Source: Solirubrobacter phytolaccae
Lineage (GTDB): Bacteria > Actinomycetota > Thermoleophilia > Solirubrobacterales > Solirubrobacteraceae
DNA: 64,000 bases
Assembly: GCF_027587195.1 (NCBI RefSeq)
Contig: NZ_JAPDDP010000027.1
Coordinates: 20,917-84,916, forward strand
Reading direction: 5' to 3'
The notes beneath the pieces are model-generated. The model worked only from the letters and a program-made list of their open reading frames with translations. It searched no databases and had not been told where the DNA came from. Both the position numbers and the translations under genes were made by a program. Numbering within the stretch: position 1 is the first letter of the stretch; the number at the start of each line of letters is the position of its first letter. This document shows, one piece after another, positions 7,941 through 24,839 of the stretch.

Positions 7941-9664
7941 ACGCGCGGGCGGGACGCCGGGGGACGATGCTCGCCGCCGTGGCGAGCCTCGCCACGGCGA
8001 GTCCCGCCGCGGCTTCCACCTACACCGTGACCGGCTTCACCGACAGCTTGACCGGCTCGTGCCAACCCGCCGGCCTCGAGGCGTTCGCGTGCACGACGCT
8101 GCGCGCCGCCGTGACGCAGTCGAACACGAGCGCGGGCGCCGACGCGATCACGCTCGGGGCGGGCCGCTACGACCTGACGGCCGGTGACCTGCTGATCAGC
8201 GACGGCTTGACGGTGTCCGGCGTCGGCCCGCGCCAGACGACGGTGTCCGCCAATCAGAGCGACCGCGTGTTCACGATCGGCGCGGACGCCGACGCGACGA
8301 TCGGGTTGATGACGATCCGCGACGGGTCGATCGGCAGCGGACCGGGCGGCAACATCCTGGTCAACCAGGCGGCGACGCTCGGGCTGACGTTCGCGCGCGT
8401 GACCAACGGCACCGCCACCCAGGGCGCGGGCATCAGCAACCAGGGCGAGCTGACCGTCGCGTTCAGCACGATCGACGGGAACGTCGCGACGACGATCGGC
8501 GGCGGCATCGACAACAACGGCATCGACGACGGCGCCCAGGTGATCGTCGGCGACTCGACGATCGCCGGGAACACCGCGCCCGAGGGCGGCGGCATCAGCT
8601 CCCGCGGCGGCCTCAACACCTTCGACCTGCTGCACGCCACGATCGCCCGCAACACCGGCTCGGGGATCTGGTTCCAGGAGCAGCAGGACACGCTGGCCGT
8701 GGGCTCGATCCTCGCCGGCAACAGCACGGGCAGCTGCACGGGAACCGGGACGCTGAGCGGCAACCTGAACGTCGACAGCGGCAGCACCTGCGGGCTCGCG
8801 CCGACCGGCAACCAGCTCAACACCGACCCGCAGCTCGCCCTCACGCTCAGCAACCAGGGCGGCCAGTTCAGCACGGACGTGCTGACGATCCCGGCGACCA
8901 GCCCGGCGGCCAACTCCGTGACGCCCTGCTTCAGCCAGCTCGACCAGCGCAACTTCAGCCGCGGCGGCGCGCCGTGCGACGCCGGCGCCTACGACCACGA
9001 CGGGATCGACCCGGGCGGCGGCCCTGGGCCCGATCCGGACCCCACGCCGACGCCCACTCCCGACCCTCCGCCGCCTCCGCCCGCGATCCCCGCGGCCCAG
9101 CCGACGCCGACGCCCGCGCCGACCGTGACACCCACGCCGACGCCGGTCGCCAACCGGCAGATCGTCGTCGAGGAGCAGCGGGGCACGGTGAAGGTGCAGC
9201 TGCCGGGCACGAAGACGTTCGTGGATCTCGACGCAACTCGCGGCGTCCCGGTGGGTTCGACGATCGACACGAGAAAAGGCGCCGTCGTGCTCACGGCGGT
9301 ACCGAAGCCGGGCGCCCCGCCCGAGAAGGCGACGTTCTATGACGGGTTGTTCAAGGTGACCCAGTCCGGCGGCCTGACGACGCTCACGCTGACCGAGGAG
9401 CTCGACTGCCCCAGGCCGGGCCGTGCGTCGCTCGCTCAGAGAAAGCCGAAGAAGCGCAAGCTCTGGGGTGACGGCAAGGGCGCCTTCCGCACCCAGGGCA
9501 AGTACAGCGCCGCCACCGTCCGCGGCACCAAGTGGGTCCTGGAGGACACGTGCACGTCCACGACCATTCGCGTGACGCAGGGCACCGTCTACGGCCTCGA
9601 CCGCCGCGGCAAGCGGGTCATCGTCCGCCCCGGCAAGCCGCTCGTGGTGCGGGCGAAGCCGTGA
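7937..9664 (+). CDS. Secreted beta-helix protein 2 with FecR-like C-terminal module
   Basis: A 575-residue paralogue of protein 1. The GTG start overlaps the previous stop (GTGA) and gives a signal peptide MNARAGRRGTMLAAVASLAT. CTTLRAAVTQSNTSAGAD is the CSLREA-like motif. Beta-helix turns repeat as STIDGNVATT, STIAGNTAPEGGG and ATIARNTGSG, and the helix ends with QRNFSRGGAPCDAGAYD. The linker is long and Pro-rich (PTPTPTPDPPPPPPAIP). The C-terminal module is close to protein 1, but the basic run is shortened (QRKPKKRKLWGDGKGAFRT) and W-V-L-E-D replaces W-L-V-E-D. Translational coupling implies fixed stoichiometry with its neighbours. Confidence 0.9.
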   Translation: MNARAGRRGTMLAAVASLATASPAAASTYTVTGFTDSLTGSCQPAGLEAFACTTLRAAVTQSNTSAGADAITLGAGRYDLTAGDLLISDGLTVSGVGPRQTTVSANQSDRVFTIGADADATIGLMTIRDGSIGSGPGGNILVNQAATLGLTFARVTNGTATQGAGISNQGELTVAFSTIDGNVATTIGGGIDNNGIDDGAQVIVGDSTIAGNTAPEGGGISSRGGLNTFDLLHATIARNTGSGIWFQEQQDTLAVGSILAGNSTGSCTGTGTLSGNLNVDSGSTCGLAPTGNQLNTDPQLALTLSNQGGQFSTDVLTIPATSPAANSVTPCFSQLDQRNFSRGGAPCDAGAYDHDGIDPGGGPGPDPDPTPTPTPDPPPPPPAIPAAQPTPTPAPTVTPTPTPVANRQIVVEEQRGTVKVQLPGTKTFVDLDATRGVPVGSTIDTRKGAVVLTAVPKPGAPPEKATFYDGLFKVTQSGGLTTLTLTEELDCPRPGRASLAQRKPKKRKLWGDGKGAFRTQGKYSAATVRGTKWVLEDTCTSTTIRVTQGTVYGLDRRGKRVIVRPGKPLVVRAKP

Positions 9665-11541
9665 GGCGGCTCCTGCTGACGACGGTCGGCGCGATGCTGC
9701 TCGGCGCGGCGCCGGCGCATGCGGAGACGTTCCAGGTCAACACGGCGCTGGACACCGCGAGCTGCGACGCGATCGCCTGCTCCCTGCGCGGAGCGTTGGC
9801 CGCCGCGGTCGCCAACGGCGTCGCGGAGGACGACGTGATCAACCTGCCGGCGGGCACGTACGCGGTGCCCGAGTTGAGCGTGAGCGGAGCCAACGCGCGA
9901 CGCATCACCGTGAGCGGCGCCGGAGCCAATGCGACGTTCGTGCAGCCGGCCGGCGCGACGCGGGTCTTCTCCTTGTCGAGCACCGGCTTCGATCCCGGGC
10001 AGTTCGTGCTGCGCGGTTTGACCGTCCGGGGCGGACGGCCGGCGTCTGGGGCGGGCGGAAACATCTCTGCCTCGAGCATCGTGCTCGGGCTCGAAGACGT
10101 GCGGATCACCGACGGGCGCGCGACCGCCGGCGGCGGGCTCTCCGTGATCGGGGCCTCCGGGACGACCGGCCTGGTGATCTCGCGCAGCCTGATCGACACG
10201 AACGCGGCGACCGGTGTCAGCGGCGGCAACGGCGGCGGTATCTCGATGCCTGGCCAGACGTTCCCGTTCGCGGCCACGATCACGGACTCCACGATCGCCT
10301 TCAACACGGCCGCGGGCTCGGGTGCGGGCATCTCGATCACGAGCAACTCGGCGCCCACCCTGCGTGGCGCGACCGTCGCGTTCAACACCGCGACCGCCGG
10401 GGTGGGGGGCATCCAGTCGTCGAGTACGGCCGCGACGATCCAGGGCTCGATCTTCGCCGGCAACCGCGGCGCGAACAACGCGGTGCAGAACTGCTCGTTC
10501 AACGGTGCCGTCACCGATCAGGGCGGCAACATCGAGGACAGCAACCAGTGCGGCGCGGCCACCGCCGCGAGCCGCCAGAACACCGAGCCGCAGCTCGCGA
10601 CGGCGCTCGACGGCTCGCAGCCGCCCGCCCTCGCCGTGGTTCCGGGCAGCCCGGCCGTCGACTTCGCCGCCTGCGCCGGCCGGACGCTCGATCAGCGCTC
10701 CACGCCTCGCCCGCAAGGTGCGTTGTGCGACGCCGGCGCGTACGAGTACAACCCGCCGCCGTCCACCGCCGTCGCCGGCGCCGCGCCGCCGTTCACGTTC
10801 AGCTCCAGCGAGGCGGGGTCGACGTTCGAGTGCTCGCTCGACGGCGGGCCGTTCGTCGCCTGCGCCTCGCCGTACAACCCGGGCGCCGCGCCCGGGACGC
10901 ACACGCTCGCGGTGCGGGCGGTCGACGCGCAGGGGGTTCCCGACCCGAACCCGCAGACCGTCACGTTCACGGTCCAGCCGCCGCCGACCGCCACGCCGAC
11001 CGTGACGCCGTCGCCCACGCCGACCCCGGTCGTGAACCGCACCGTGGTGGTCGCGGAGGTCAAGGGCACCGTGAAGATCAAGCGCAAGGGCAGCAAGCGC
11101 TACGTCGATCTCAACGCGGCCGAGGGCATCCCCGTCGGATCGAGCGTCGACACGCGCAAGGGCACGGTCGAGCTGACGTCGGTCCCGAAGGCCGGCGCCC
11201 CGCCCGAAAAGGCCCGGTTCTACGACGGCCTCTTCACGATCGCCCAGTCGAAGGGCATCACGACGCTCAAGCTGAGCGAGCAGCTCGCCCGCTGCCCGAA
11301 GGGCAAGGCCTCCGCGGCCGCCAAGAAGGCCAAGAAGCGCAAGCTCTGGGGCGACGGCAAGGGCGCGTTCCGCACCCAGGGCAAGTACAGCGCCGCCACT
11401 GTCCGCGGCACCAAGTGGCTCGTCGAGGACTCGTGCGCGGGCACGCTCACGCGGGTCACCCAGGGCTCGGTGCGCGTCGAGCACGGGAAGAAGCGCATCA
11501 TCGTGCGGGCCGGTGGGCGCTACCTGGCGAAGCCGCGATGA
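9661..11541 (+). CDS. Secreted beta-helix protein 3 with Ig-like and FecR-like domains
   Basis: A 626-residue paralogue, again starting with a GTGA overlap. The signal peptide is MRRLLLTTVGAMLLGAAPAHA. The CSLREA-like motif CSLRGALAAAVANG is the closest to consensus in the family. The beta-helix ends at DQRSTPRPQG to CDAGAYEYN. It then has one short Ig-like unit (FTFSSSEAGSTFECSLDGGP, FVAC, GTHTLAVRAVDAQG), the first appearance of the repeat type that is expanded in the two largest paralogues. A Pro/Thr linker and the complete C-terminal module follow. Exported; ligand unknown. Confidence 0.9.
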   Translation: MRRLLLTTVGAMLLGAAPAHAETFQVNTALDTASCDAIACSLRGALAAAVANGVAEDDVINLPAGTYAVPELSVSGANARRITVSGAGANATFVQPAGATRVFSLSSTGFDPGQFVLRGLTVRGGRPASGAGGNISASSIVLGLEDVRITDGRATAGGGLSVIGASGTTGLVISRSLIDTNAATGVSGGNGGGISMPGQTFPFAATITDSTIAFNTAAGSGAGISITSNSAPTLRGATVAFNTATAGVGGIQSSSTAATIQGSIFAGNRGANNAVQNCSFNGAVTDQGGNIEDSNQCGAATAASRQNTEPQLATALDGSQPPALAVVPGSPAVDFAACAGRTLDQRSTPRPQGALCDAGAYEYNPPPSTAVAGAAPPFTFSSSEAGSTFECSLDGGPFVACASPYNPGAAPGTHTLAVRAVDAQGVPDPNPQTVTFTVQPPPTATPTVTPSPTPTPVVNRTVVVAEVKGTVKIKRKGSKRYVDLNAAEGIPVGSSVDTRKGTVELTSVPKAGAPPEKARFYDGLFTIAQSKGITTLKLSEQLARCPKGKASAAAKKAKKRKLWGDGKGAFRTQGKYSAATVRGTKWLVEDSCAGTLTRVTQGSVRVEHGKKRIIVRAGGRYLAKPR

Positions 11542-13253
11542 AACGCGCGCTGCTCACGCTCGCCGCCGCGCTGGCGTTCGCCGCGCCCGCGTCCGCGGCG
11601 ACCTTCACGGTGACGACCACGACCGACAGCGGCGGCTCGTGCCCGCCGATCCGCCAGCAGCAATGCACGCTGCGTACGGCGCTGGGCCAAGCCGCGCAGA
11701 ACAGCGAGGCCGACACGATCACGCTCCCCGCCGGCACATACGAGCTCAACCCGCAGCTCGGCGAGCTGACGATCTCGGGTGAGGCGGCGCTGCTCGGCGC
11801 GGGCGCGGGGCAGACGACCATCCGGAGCCCGGGTGGGTTCCGCGTCTTCAGCGTCGCCTCGGGTGGCGGGAACGCGATCTCCGGCGTGACGATCACCGGC
11901 GGCACCGCGACGAGCGGCTCCGAGACGATCGGCGGGAACGTCGAGATGGCGCACGGGGCCGATCTCGCGCTCGACCACGTCCGCATCACGGGCGGCACGG
12001 CGTTCCGTGGCGGCGGCATCGCCACGGGCGGCGGCGGCAGCCTCGAGATCCGCCACAGCCTGATCGACAACAACGTCGCCCAGCCCGGCGGCCAGTCGCC
12101 GCTCGGTGACGGCGGCGGCATCCTCATGCGCTCCAACGACAACCCGCAGACGCTGCTCGTCGCGGACACGACGATCGCGTTCAACCGCGCGTCGCGCGGC
12201 GCGGGGATCACGGCCACCGAGCAGAACGGCAACCAGTCGCGGCTCGAGCGCGTGACCGTCGCCGACAACGCCGCAAGCGTGACCACGGGCGGCGGACTGC
12301 TGATCACCGACCAGCAGCGCGTCGAGGTCCGCGCGTCGATCTTCGCGCGCAACACCGGCAACTTCAGCCAGGCAGCGTCGCTGATCGGCCCGTCGAACTG
12401 CGGTCCGACGCGCCCGACCAGCGCGGGCGCGAACGTGGAGTCAGGGGCGGACTGCGGCTTCGAGCGCCAGAACACGACCGGCGGACTGGCCGTCACGCTC
12501 ACCGACGGTGGCGGTCAGACGCCCGTACTCGCGCTGCCCTGGACGAGCGATGTGCACGACTTCGCCGGCGGGTGCGACGGCACCGACCAGCGCGACGTCG
12601 CGCGACCGCAAGGCGCTGGCTGTGACCCGGGCGCCTACGAGGCCACCGAGCCGCCTCCGCCGCCGCAGGCCACACCGGTCCCGACCGCCGTTGCGACCCA
12701 GACGCCGACCGCGACTCCCCCACCGGCCCCGACGCCCGTCGTGAACCAGACGATCGTCGTCGCGCCCGGCGGCGGCACCGTGCTCGTCAAGCTCAAGGGC
12801 GCGAGCCAGTACGCGCCGCTGGACGTCACCAAGGGCATCCCGGTCGGCTCGACCGTCGACACCCGCAAGGGCCGCGTGCGCCTGACGTCGATCCCGAAGG
12901 CGGGCGCGCCGCCCCAGACCGCGCTCTTCTACGACGGCCTGTTCAAGGTCACGCAGAAGGGCGGGATCACGGACCTCCAGCTCGTGGAGCCGCTCGCGGC
13001 CTGCCCGAAGGGCCGCGCGAGCGCCGCCGCGAAGAAGGCCAAGAAGCGCAAGCTGTGGGGCGACGGCAAGGGCGCGTTCCGCACCAGCGGCAAGTACTCC
13101 GCCGCCACCGTCCGCGGCACGAAGTGGCTCGTCGAGGACTCCTGCGCCGGCACGCTGACCCGTGTCGCCCAGGGCTCCGTGCGCGTCACGCACGGCAAGC
13201 GGACGATTGTCGTACGCGCCGGGAAGCGCTATCTGGCCCGACCTAACCGCTAG
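11538..13253 (+). CDS. Secreted beta-helix protein 4 with FecR-like C-terminal module
   Basis: A 571-residue paralogue whose ATG overlaps the previous stop (ATGA). The signal peptide is MKRALLTLAAALAFAAPASA. CTLRTALGQAAQNSEADTI is the CSLREA-like motif. Long Gly-rich beta-helix turns (GGTAFRGGGIATGGGGS) are followed by DQRDVARPQGAGCDPGAYE. It lacks an Ig-like unit. In the C-terminal module GASQYAPLDVTKGIPVGSTV and FRTSGKYSAATVRGTK match proteins 5 and 6 more than 1-3, suggesting it is the nearest relative of the larger genes. Last gene of the coupled set; 57 bp separate it from the next promoter and gene. Confidence 0.9.
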   Translation: MKRALLTLAAALAFAAPASAATFTVTTTTDSGGSCPPIRQQQCTLRTALGQAAQNSEADTITLPAGTYELNPQLGELTISGEAALLGAGAGQTTIRSPGGFRVFSVASGGGNAISGVTITGGTATSGSETIGGNVEMAHGADLALDHVRITGGTAFRGGGIATGGGGSLEIRHSLIDNNVAQPGGQSPLGDGGGILMRSNDNPQTLLVADTTIAFNRASRGAGITATEQNGNQSRLERVTVADNAASVTTGGGLLITDQQRVEVRASIFARNTGNFSQAASLIGPSNCGPTRPTSAGANVESGADCGFERQNTTGGLAVTLTDGGGQTPVLALPWTSDVHDFAGGCDGTDQRDVARPQGAGCDPGAYEATEPPPPPQATPVPTAVATQTPTATPPPAPTPVVNQTIVVAPGGGTVLVKLKGASQYAPLDVTKGIPVGSTVDTRKGRVRLTSIPKAGAPPQTALFYDGLFKVTQKGGITDLQLVEPLAACPKGRASAAAKKAKKRKLWGDGKGAFRTSGKYSAATVRGTKWLVEDSCAGTLTRVAQGSVRVTHGKRTIVVRAGKRYLARPNR

Positions 13254-13276
13254 AACAGGGAAACTGGCGCGGGGAC

Positions 13277-13299
13277 GGTTAGCCTCACTTTCAAGGAGG
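13277..13299 (+). promoter_or_regulatory. -10 region and ribosome binding site of beta-helix gene 5
   Basis: GGTTAGCCTCAC (13277-13288) contains a TAGCCT -10 box and matches the motif upstream of genes 1 and 6. No convincing -35 is visible. AAGGAGG at 13293-13299 lies 11 bases before the ATG at 13311, so this transcript has a short leader, unlike the other two. Confidence 0.55.
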
Positions 13300-13310
13300 C
13301 CGGAGGATCG

Positions 13311-16304
13311 ATGCGGTTTACACGGATGTTCTTGCTGACGGTGGTCGCGTGCTTTGCGATCACCCCCGGCGCGTGGGCGGCGACCTACAACGTGAACACG
13401 ACGGACGACGTACCGGGCGACTGCCCGGCCACGTGCTCGATCCGTGGCGCGATCACCGCCGCCAACGCCAACGTCGACGGAGACACGATCGTCATCCCGG
13501 CGGGTCAGTACTCGCTCACGCAGACCCTCGCGCTGCGGGTGACGAACCCGGTCACGATCACCGGCGCCGGCGCGAACGTGACGACGATCACCGCGAACCC
13601 GAGCGTCGAGATCCGCGCGCTCGAGATCGCCAACGCCACCGCCGCGATCTCCGGCCTCACGCTGCAGGGCGGCCAGGCGCTGTTCGGCATCAACGGCCCG
13701 CACGGCGGCGTGCTGATGGCCCAGTCGAGCACGGTCACGCTGGACGGCATCCACGTCTACGGCGGCTCCGCGCTGAGCGGCGGCGGCATCGCCAACCGCA
13801 ACGGCACGATGACGATCAACCGGTCGCTGATCGAGCGCAACAGCGCCACGCAGGGCGGCGGTGACGGCGGCGGCATCATCAACTTCGGCGGTGACGGCGG
13901 CAGCGCGGCCTCGCTGACGATCCGCAACTCGACGATCGCGTCCAACACCGCGCGGCTCGCGGGCGGGCTGATCAGCTACGGCAGCCCGCAGAACACGGTC
14001 ACGACCGAGGGCGTGACGATCGCCCAGAACCACGCGGGCGACCGCGGCACCGGCGCCGTGCAGATCGGCGAGGGCAGCTGGTTCGCCCAACTCACGCTGG
14101 TCGCCGACAACTTCCACGAGCAGACGTCGTCGAACTGCGGCGGCACCAAGGCCGTCTCCAACGGCTGGAACGTCGAGACCAGCAACGGCGAGTGCGGCTT
14201 CACCCAGGAGGTCGACCGGCGCGTGCTCGACGCCAAGCTCGCCACCTCGCTCGACAACAACGGCGGCCCGACGCCGACGATGGCCCTGCTCCCGGGCAGC
14301 CCGGCGATCGACCTCCTCACCCAGCAGTCCTGCCCGGGCGTCGACCAGCGCGGCACGCTCCGCCCCAAGGGCGCCGGCTGCGACGCGGGCGCGTTCGAGG
14401 CGGCCTACTGGGTCGCCATCACGGGTGGGCCTGAAGGCGGGACGCGCAACGCCACGCCGACGTTCACGTTCGGCTCCACCGAGGGCGCGGACGGCTTCCG
14501 CTGCCGGCTCGAGGGTCGCGACGCCGCCTTCTCGCCCTGCACCTCGCCCTACGTGGTCACGACCGCGCTGCCCGCCGGCGACTACACCCTCCACGTCGAG
14601 GCGCTCCTCAACGGCCAGCCGCAGGGGACCGCGGAACGCAGCTTCGTGCTCGACACGCAGGCCCCGCCCGCGCCCATGGTCACCACCCCCGCCAACAACA
14701 GCTTCCAGCGCGACACCGTGGTGACGTTCTCGGGCACCGCGGAGCCGAACGTGTTCATCCGCATCCTCGACGAGACCGGAGCCGAGATCGACTCGGTCAA
14801 CGCGGACGGCACCGGCGCGTGGCTGCGCGTGACGAACCTGTCGCCGGGCCAGCACGACCTGAACGTGGTCGCGACCGACGCGGTCGGCGACTCCGCGCCG
14901 ACGCCCGTGCGGGTGACGGTCGACCAGACGTTCCCGGTGGCCCAGATCGACGCCGGGCCGACGGTGTCCAACGGCGAGCAGATCACGTACACCTACAGCG
15001 CCAACGAGCCCGCCACGTTCGAGTGCCAGCTCGTGGGCTGGGAACCGGATGCGCAGGAGTGCCCGGCGACCGGGAAGACGTACACCGACGTCGATCCCGG
15101 CGAGTACCGCTTCGAGGTGCGCGCGATCGACCGGGCCGGCAATCACAGCGAGGCGCCGGCGCGGCAGAACCTCGTCGTCGACCGGACGGCGCCCACCGTC
15201 GGCATCACCTCCGGCCCGCCCGCCCACACGGGCAGCAACGACGTCACGTTCACGTACACCTCCAACGAGCCCGACGGGACCTTCATCTGCGGCCTGACCG
15301 GGCCTGGGGTCAGCGGCCCCGCGGAAGCGCCGTGCCCGGCGACCGGGAAGACCTACTTCGACCTGGGCGACGGGGCGTACGAGTTCAGCGTCAGCGCCGT
15401 CGATCGCGCGGGGAACCGCAGCGCGACGCCCGATCGCTTCGCGTTCGTCGTCGACACGGCGGCGACCGCCGCGCCCGAGGTCTCCGAGGCCGCGACCGAC
15501 AGCATCGCGGCGACGTTCACGTTCTCGACGGCGCAGGCCGGCCGCACGCTCACCTGCCGCCTGGACGGCCCGGGACGCGGCGCCGACTTCGCGCCGTGCG
15601 CCTCGCCGCTGCGCTACGAGAACCTCGCCGCCGGCGACTACCGCTTCACCGTGCGCTCGACCGACTCGCTCGGCAACTTCGCCGACGCGCCCGTCCGCAC
15701 GTTCACGATCGCCGCACCGCAGCCGGCGCAGCCGACCCCGGTCCCCACGGCCAGCCCGACCCCGAGCCCGACGCCCGCGCCGGCCCCGACGGTCAACGAG
15801 GACGTGACGATCCGGCCGACCGGCAAGGTGCTGGTCAAGATCCTCGGCACCAACCAGTTCGTCGCCGTCAACTCGCTCGAGGACATCCCGCTCGGCTCGG
15901 AGATCGACACCACGAACGGGCGTGTCGTGCTGCGGTTCGAGACCGAGAAGGGCAAGGTCCAGACCGGCACGTTCTACGGCGGCATCTTCAAGGTCACCCA
16001 GGTCGGCAAGATCCTCGACCTCAAGCTGACCGAGCCGCTCGCCGCCTGCCCGAAGAAGCAGGGCAAGGCGTCCACCGCGCAGAGCAAGAAGAAGAAGTCC
16101 CGCAAGCTGTGGGGCGACGGCAAGGGCGCGTTCCGCACCTCCGGCAAGTACTCCGCCGCCACCGTCCGCGGCACCAAGTGGCTCGTGCAGGACACCTGCT
16201 CCGGCACGCTGACGCGCGTGACGAGCGGCGTCGTGGCCGTCCGCTACCGCGGCAAGGACCGCCTGGTGCGCTCCGGCAAGCGCTTCCTGGCGAAGCCGTA
16301 CTAA
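13311..16304 (+). CDS. Secreted beta-helix protein 5 with several Ig-like repeats
   Basis: A 997-residue paralogue with signal peptide MRFTRMFLLTVVACFAITPG and the motif CSIRGAITAANANVDGD. The beta-helix covers about residues 40-350 and ends with DQRGTLRPKGAGCDAGAFEA. About five Ig-like units follow. Most are of the type with paired Cys (FRCRLEGRDAAFSPC; FECQLVGWEPDAQEC); one is of a Bap-like type (VVTFSGTAEPNVFIRILDET). The linker is TPVPTASPTPSPTPAPAP. The C-terminal module is complete but more diverged (RPTGKVLVKILGTNQFVAVN). It has its own promoter and a strong ribosome binding site. Confidence 0.9.
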   Translation: MRFTRMFLLTVVACFAITPGAWAATYNVNTTDDVPGDCPATCSIRGAITAANANVDGDTIVIPAGQYSLTQTLALRVTNPVTITGAGANVTTITANPSVEIRALEIANATAAISGLTLQGGQALFGINGPHGGVLMAQSSTVTLDGIHVYGGSALSGGGIANRNGTMTINRSLIERNSATQGGGDGGGIINFGGDGGSAASLTIRNSTIASNTARLAGGLISYGSPQNTVTTEGVTIAQNHAGDRGTGAVQIGEGSWFAQLTLVADNFHEQTSSNCGGTKAVSNGWNVETSNGECGFTQEVDRRVLDAKLATSLDNNGGPTPTMALLPGSPAIDLLTQQSCPGVDQRGTLRPKGAGCDAGAFEAAYWVAITGGPEGGTRNATPTFTFGSTEGADGFRCRLEGRDAAFSPCTSPYVVTTALPAGDYTLHVEALLNGQPQGTAERSFVLDTQAPPAPMVTTPANNSFQRDTVVTFSGTAEPNVFIRILDETGAEIDSVNADGTGAWLRVTNLSPGQHDLNVVATDAVGDSAPTPVRVTVDQTFPVAQIDAGPTVSNGEQITYTYSANEPATFECQLVGWEPDAQECPATGKTYTDVDPGEYRFEVRAIDRAGNHSEAPARQNLVVDRTAPTVGITSGPPAHTGSNDVTFTYTSNEPDGTFICGLTGPGVSGPAEAPCPATGKTYFDLGDGAYEFSVSAVDRAGNRSATPDRFAFVVDTAATAAPEVSEAATDSIAATFTFSTAQAGRTLTCRLDGPGRGADFAPCASPLRYENLAAGDYRFTVRSTDSLGNFADAPVRTFTIAAPQPAQPTPVPTASPTPSPTPAPAPTVNEDVTIRPTGKVLVKILGTNQFVAVNSLEDIPLGSEIDTTNGRVVLRFETEKGKVQTGTFYGGIFKVTQVGKILDLKLTEPLAACPKKQGKASTAQSKKKKSRKLWGDGKGAFRTSGKYSAATVRGTKWLVQDTCSGTLTRVTSGVVAVRYRGKDRLVRSGKRFLAKPY

Positions 16305-16323
16305 AGAGCTGCCCATTTGGACG

Positions 16324-16356
16324 TTGTCCGCCACCTGACGTTCCGGTTAGTGTCGC
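16324..16356 (+). promoter_or_regulatory. Promoter of the 2085-residue protein gene
   Basis: TTGTCC at 16324-16329 and TAGTGT at 16348-16353 are separated by 18 bp. The -10 is inside GGTTAGTGTCGC (16345-16356). The start codon at 16363 lies 9 bases after the -10 and has no ribosome binding site, the same geometry as at 6306. Confidence 0.6.
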
Positions 16357-16362
16357 TCCGGA

Positions 16363-23609
<7,247 letters not shown>

Positions 23610-23613
<4 letters not shown>

Positions 23614-24713
23614 GCAGCGACTCCGGCAAAGCGTTGGGGGTTGGCGGGCGCGGCCCAGTCGGGCAGCGGCTCACCGTTGAGGACGGAAGCGACGAGGTCG
23701 GCGGTGACCGGCGTGAGCAGGATCCCGTTGCGGAAGTGGCCCGTCGCCCAGACGAGGCCTTCCAGCGTGCCCGGCCCGATCGCGGGCAGGTTGTCCGGCG
23801 TCGCGGGCCGCAGCCCGGCGATCAGCTCCTCGATCTCGAGCTCGAAGATGCCCGGGACGAGCTCGGACAGGTCGCGCAGGAGCTCGTAGACGCCGCCCGC
23901 CGTGGGGGTCGTGTCCCAGCCGCGCTCCTCCATCGTCGCGCCGAGGATGTACTGGCCGTCGCCGCGCGGGACGAAGTACGCCTGCTCGCCGCGGATCGTG
24001 CGGGAGACCAGCCCCGGGCCGTTCGGGTCGCGCAGGCGCAGCACCTGGCCCTTGACCGGGCGAACCGGAACGCGCGCGGAGGCGGGCATGTCCAGCTTCG
24101 CGACGTCCACGCCCGCGGCGATCACGACCTGGTCCGCCCGCACGGTGCCCTCGGGGGTGATCACCCCGGTCACCCGGTCGCCGTCGAGCAGCAGGCCGGT
24201 CGCCCGCGCGTGGTCGTAGACGGTGACCTTGCGCTTCAACGCGGCGACGAGCTTGCGCGGGTCCACGGAGTGGTCGGACTCGATGTGCAGCGCGAGCCGG
24301 ACGGTCGGCGCGAGCGCGGGCTCCAGCTTGCGCGCCTGCGACGGCCGCAGCCGCTCCACGGGCAACCCGAGCCCGCGGCGGAACTCGGCCAGGCGGTCGA
24401 GCGCCTCGGCCTCGTCGCGGTCGCGTGCGACGACCAGCGTCCCGACCTCGCGGTAGCCCGGCTCCTCGAGCTCCGCGCAGAACGCCGCGTACCGCTTCGC
24501 GCTCTCCAGCCCGAGCTGGAGCAGGTCGCCCTCGCCGAACTCGGCCTCCGAGACGGGCGCGAGCATCCCCGCGGCGACGTGCCACGCGCCCGGTTCACCC
24601 GCGTCGATGACGACCGCACGCGCGCCGCGCTGCTCCGCACGCCACGCGCAGGCGAGACCGATCGGCCCGCCGCCGACGACCGCGACGTCGAAGCTCTCTG
24701 ACTGCGCTGACAC
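23610..24713 (-). CDS. thiO: Glycine oxidase ThiO
   Basis: An FAD enzyme of 367 residues that oxidises glycine to iminoacetate, the aerobic route to the thiazole nitrogen and C2. The N-terminal dinucleotide fold is VAVVGGGPIGLACAWRA. Further DAO-family marks are HVAAGMLAPVSEAE, GQVLRLRD and GLRPATPDNLPAIGP with ATGHFRNGILLTP at the C terminus. The GTG at 24713 is preceded by GGGAGG 12 bases upstream, inside the riboswitch. First gene of the thiO-thiS-thiG operon. Confidence 0.94.
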
Positions 24714-24725
24714 TGGTACTGCTCG

Positions 24726-24811
24726 CCTCCCTACGCCGGCACGACCCGGATCAGGTTCGACGGTCGGCGCCCCGCTGGCGCCCTCTCAGCCCGAGTCTGC
24801 GGGCTCCCGTG
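24726..24811 (-). promoter_or_regulatory. TPP riboswitch (THI element)
   Basis: Read on the minus strand, the conserved parts of the thiamine-pyrophosphate aptamer are present: GGGAGCCC, then GGGCTGAGAGGG, then GAACCTGATCCGGGTC and GCCGGCGTAGGGA. The 3' strand of helix P1 (TAGGGAGG) contains the likely ribosome binding site of thiO. This suggests TPP closes P1 and blocks translation. No terminator hairpin with a T-run lies between the aptamer and the start codon. Confidence 0.93.
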
Positions 24812-24822
24812 TTCTGCGGTTC

Positions 24823-24832
24823 ATGGTATCCC
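24823..24832. promoter_or_regulatory. Overlapping divergent -10 boxes for thiO and thiE
   Basis: On the minus strand TACCAT (24828-24823) lies 12-14 bases before the riboswitch. On the plus strand TATCCC (24827-24832) lies 7 bases before the thiE GTG. The two boxes share two base pairs. No clear -35 is seen on either side, so these are tentative. Confidence 0.4.
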
Positions 24833-24839
24833 CTGGTGG

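Noticed and set aside
12441..16334. Very long open frame antisense to beta-helix genes 4 and 5
   Set aside because: Its translation is a low-complexity Arg/Gly/Ala/Val mix with no domains; it is a by-product of extreme GC bias opposite real coding sequence.
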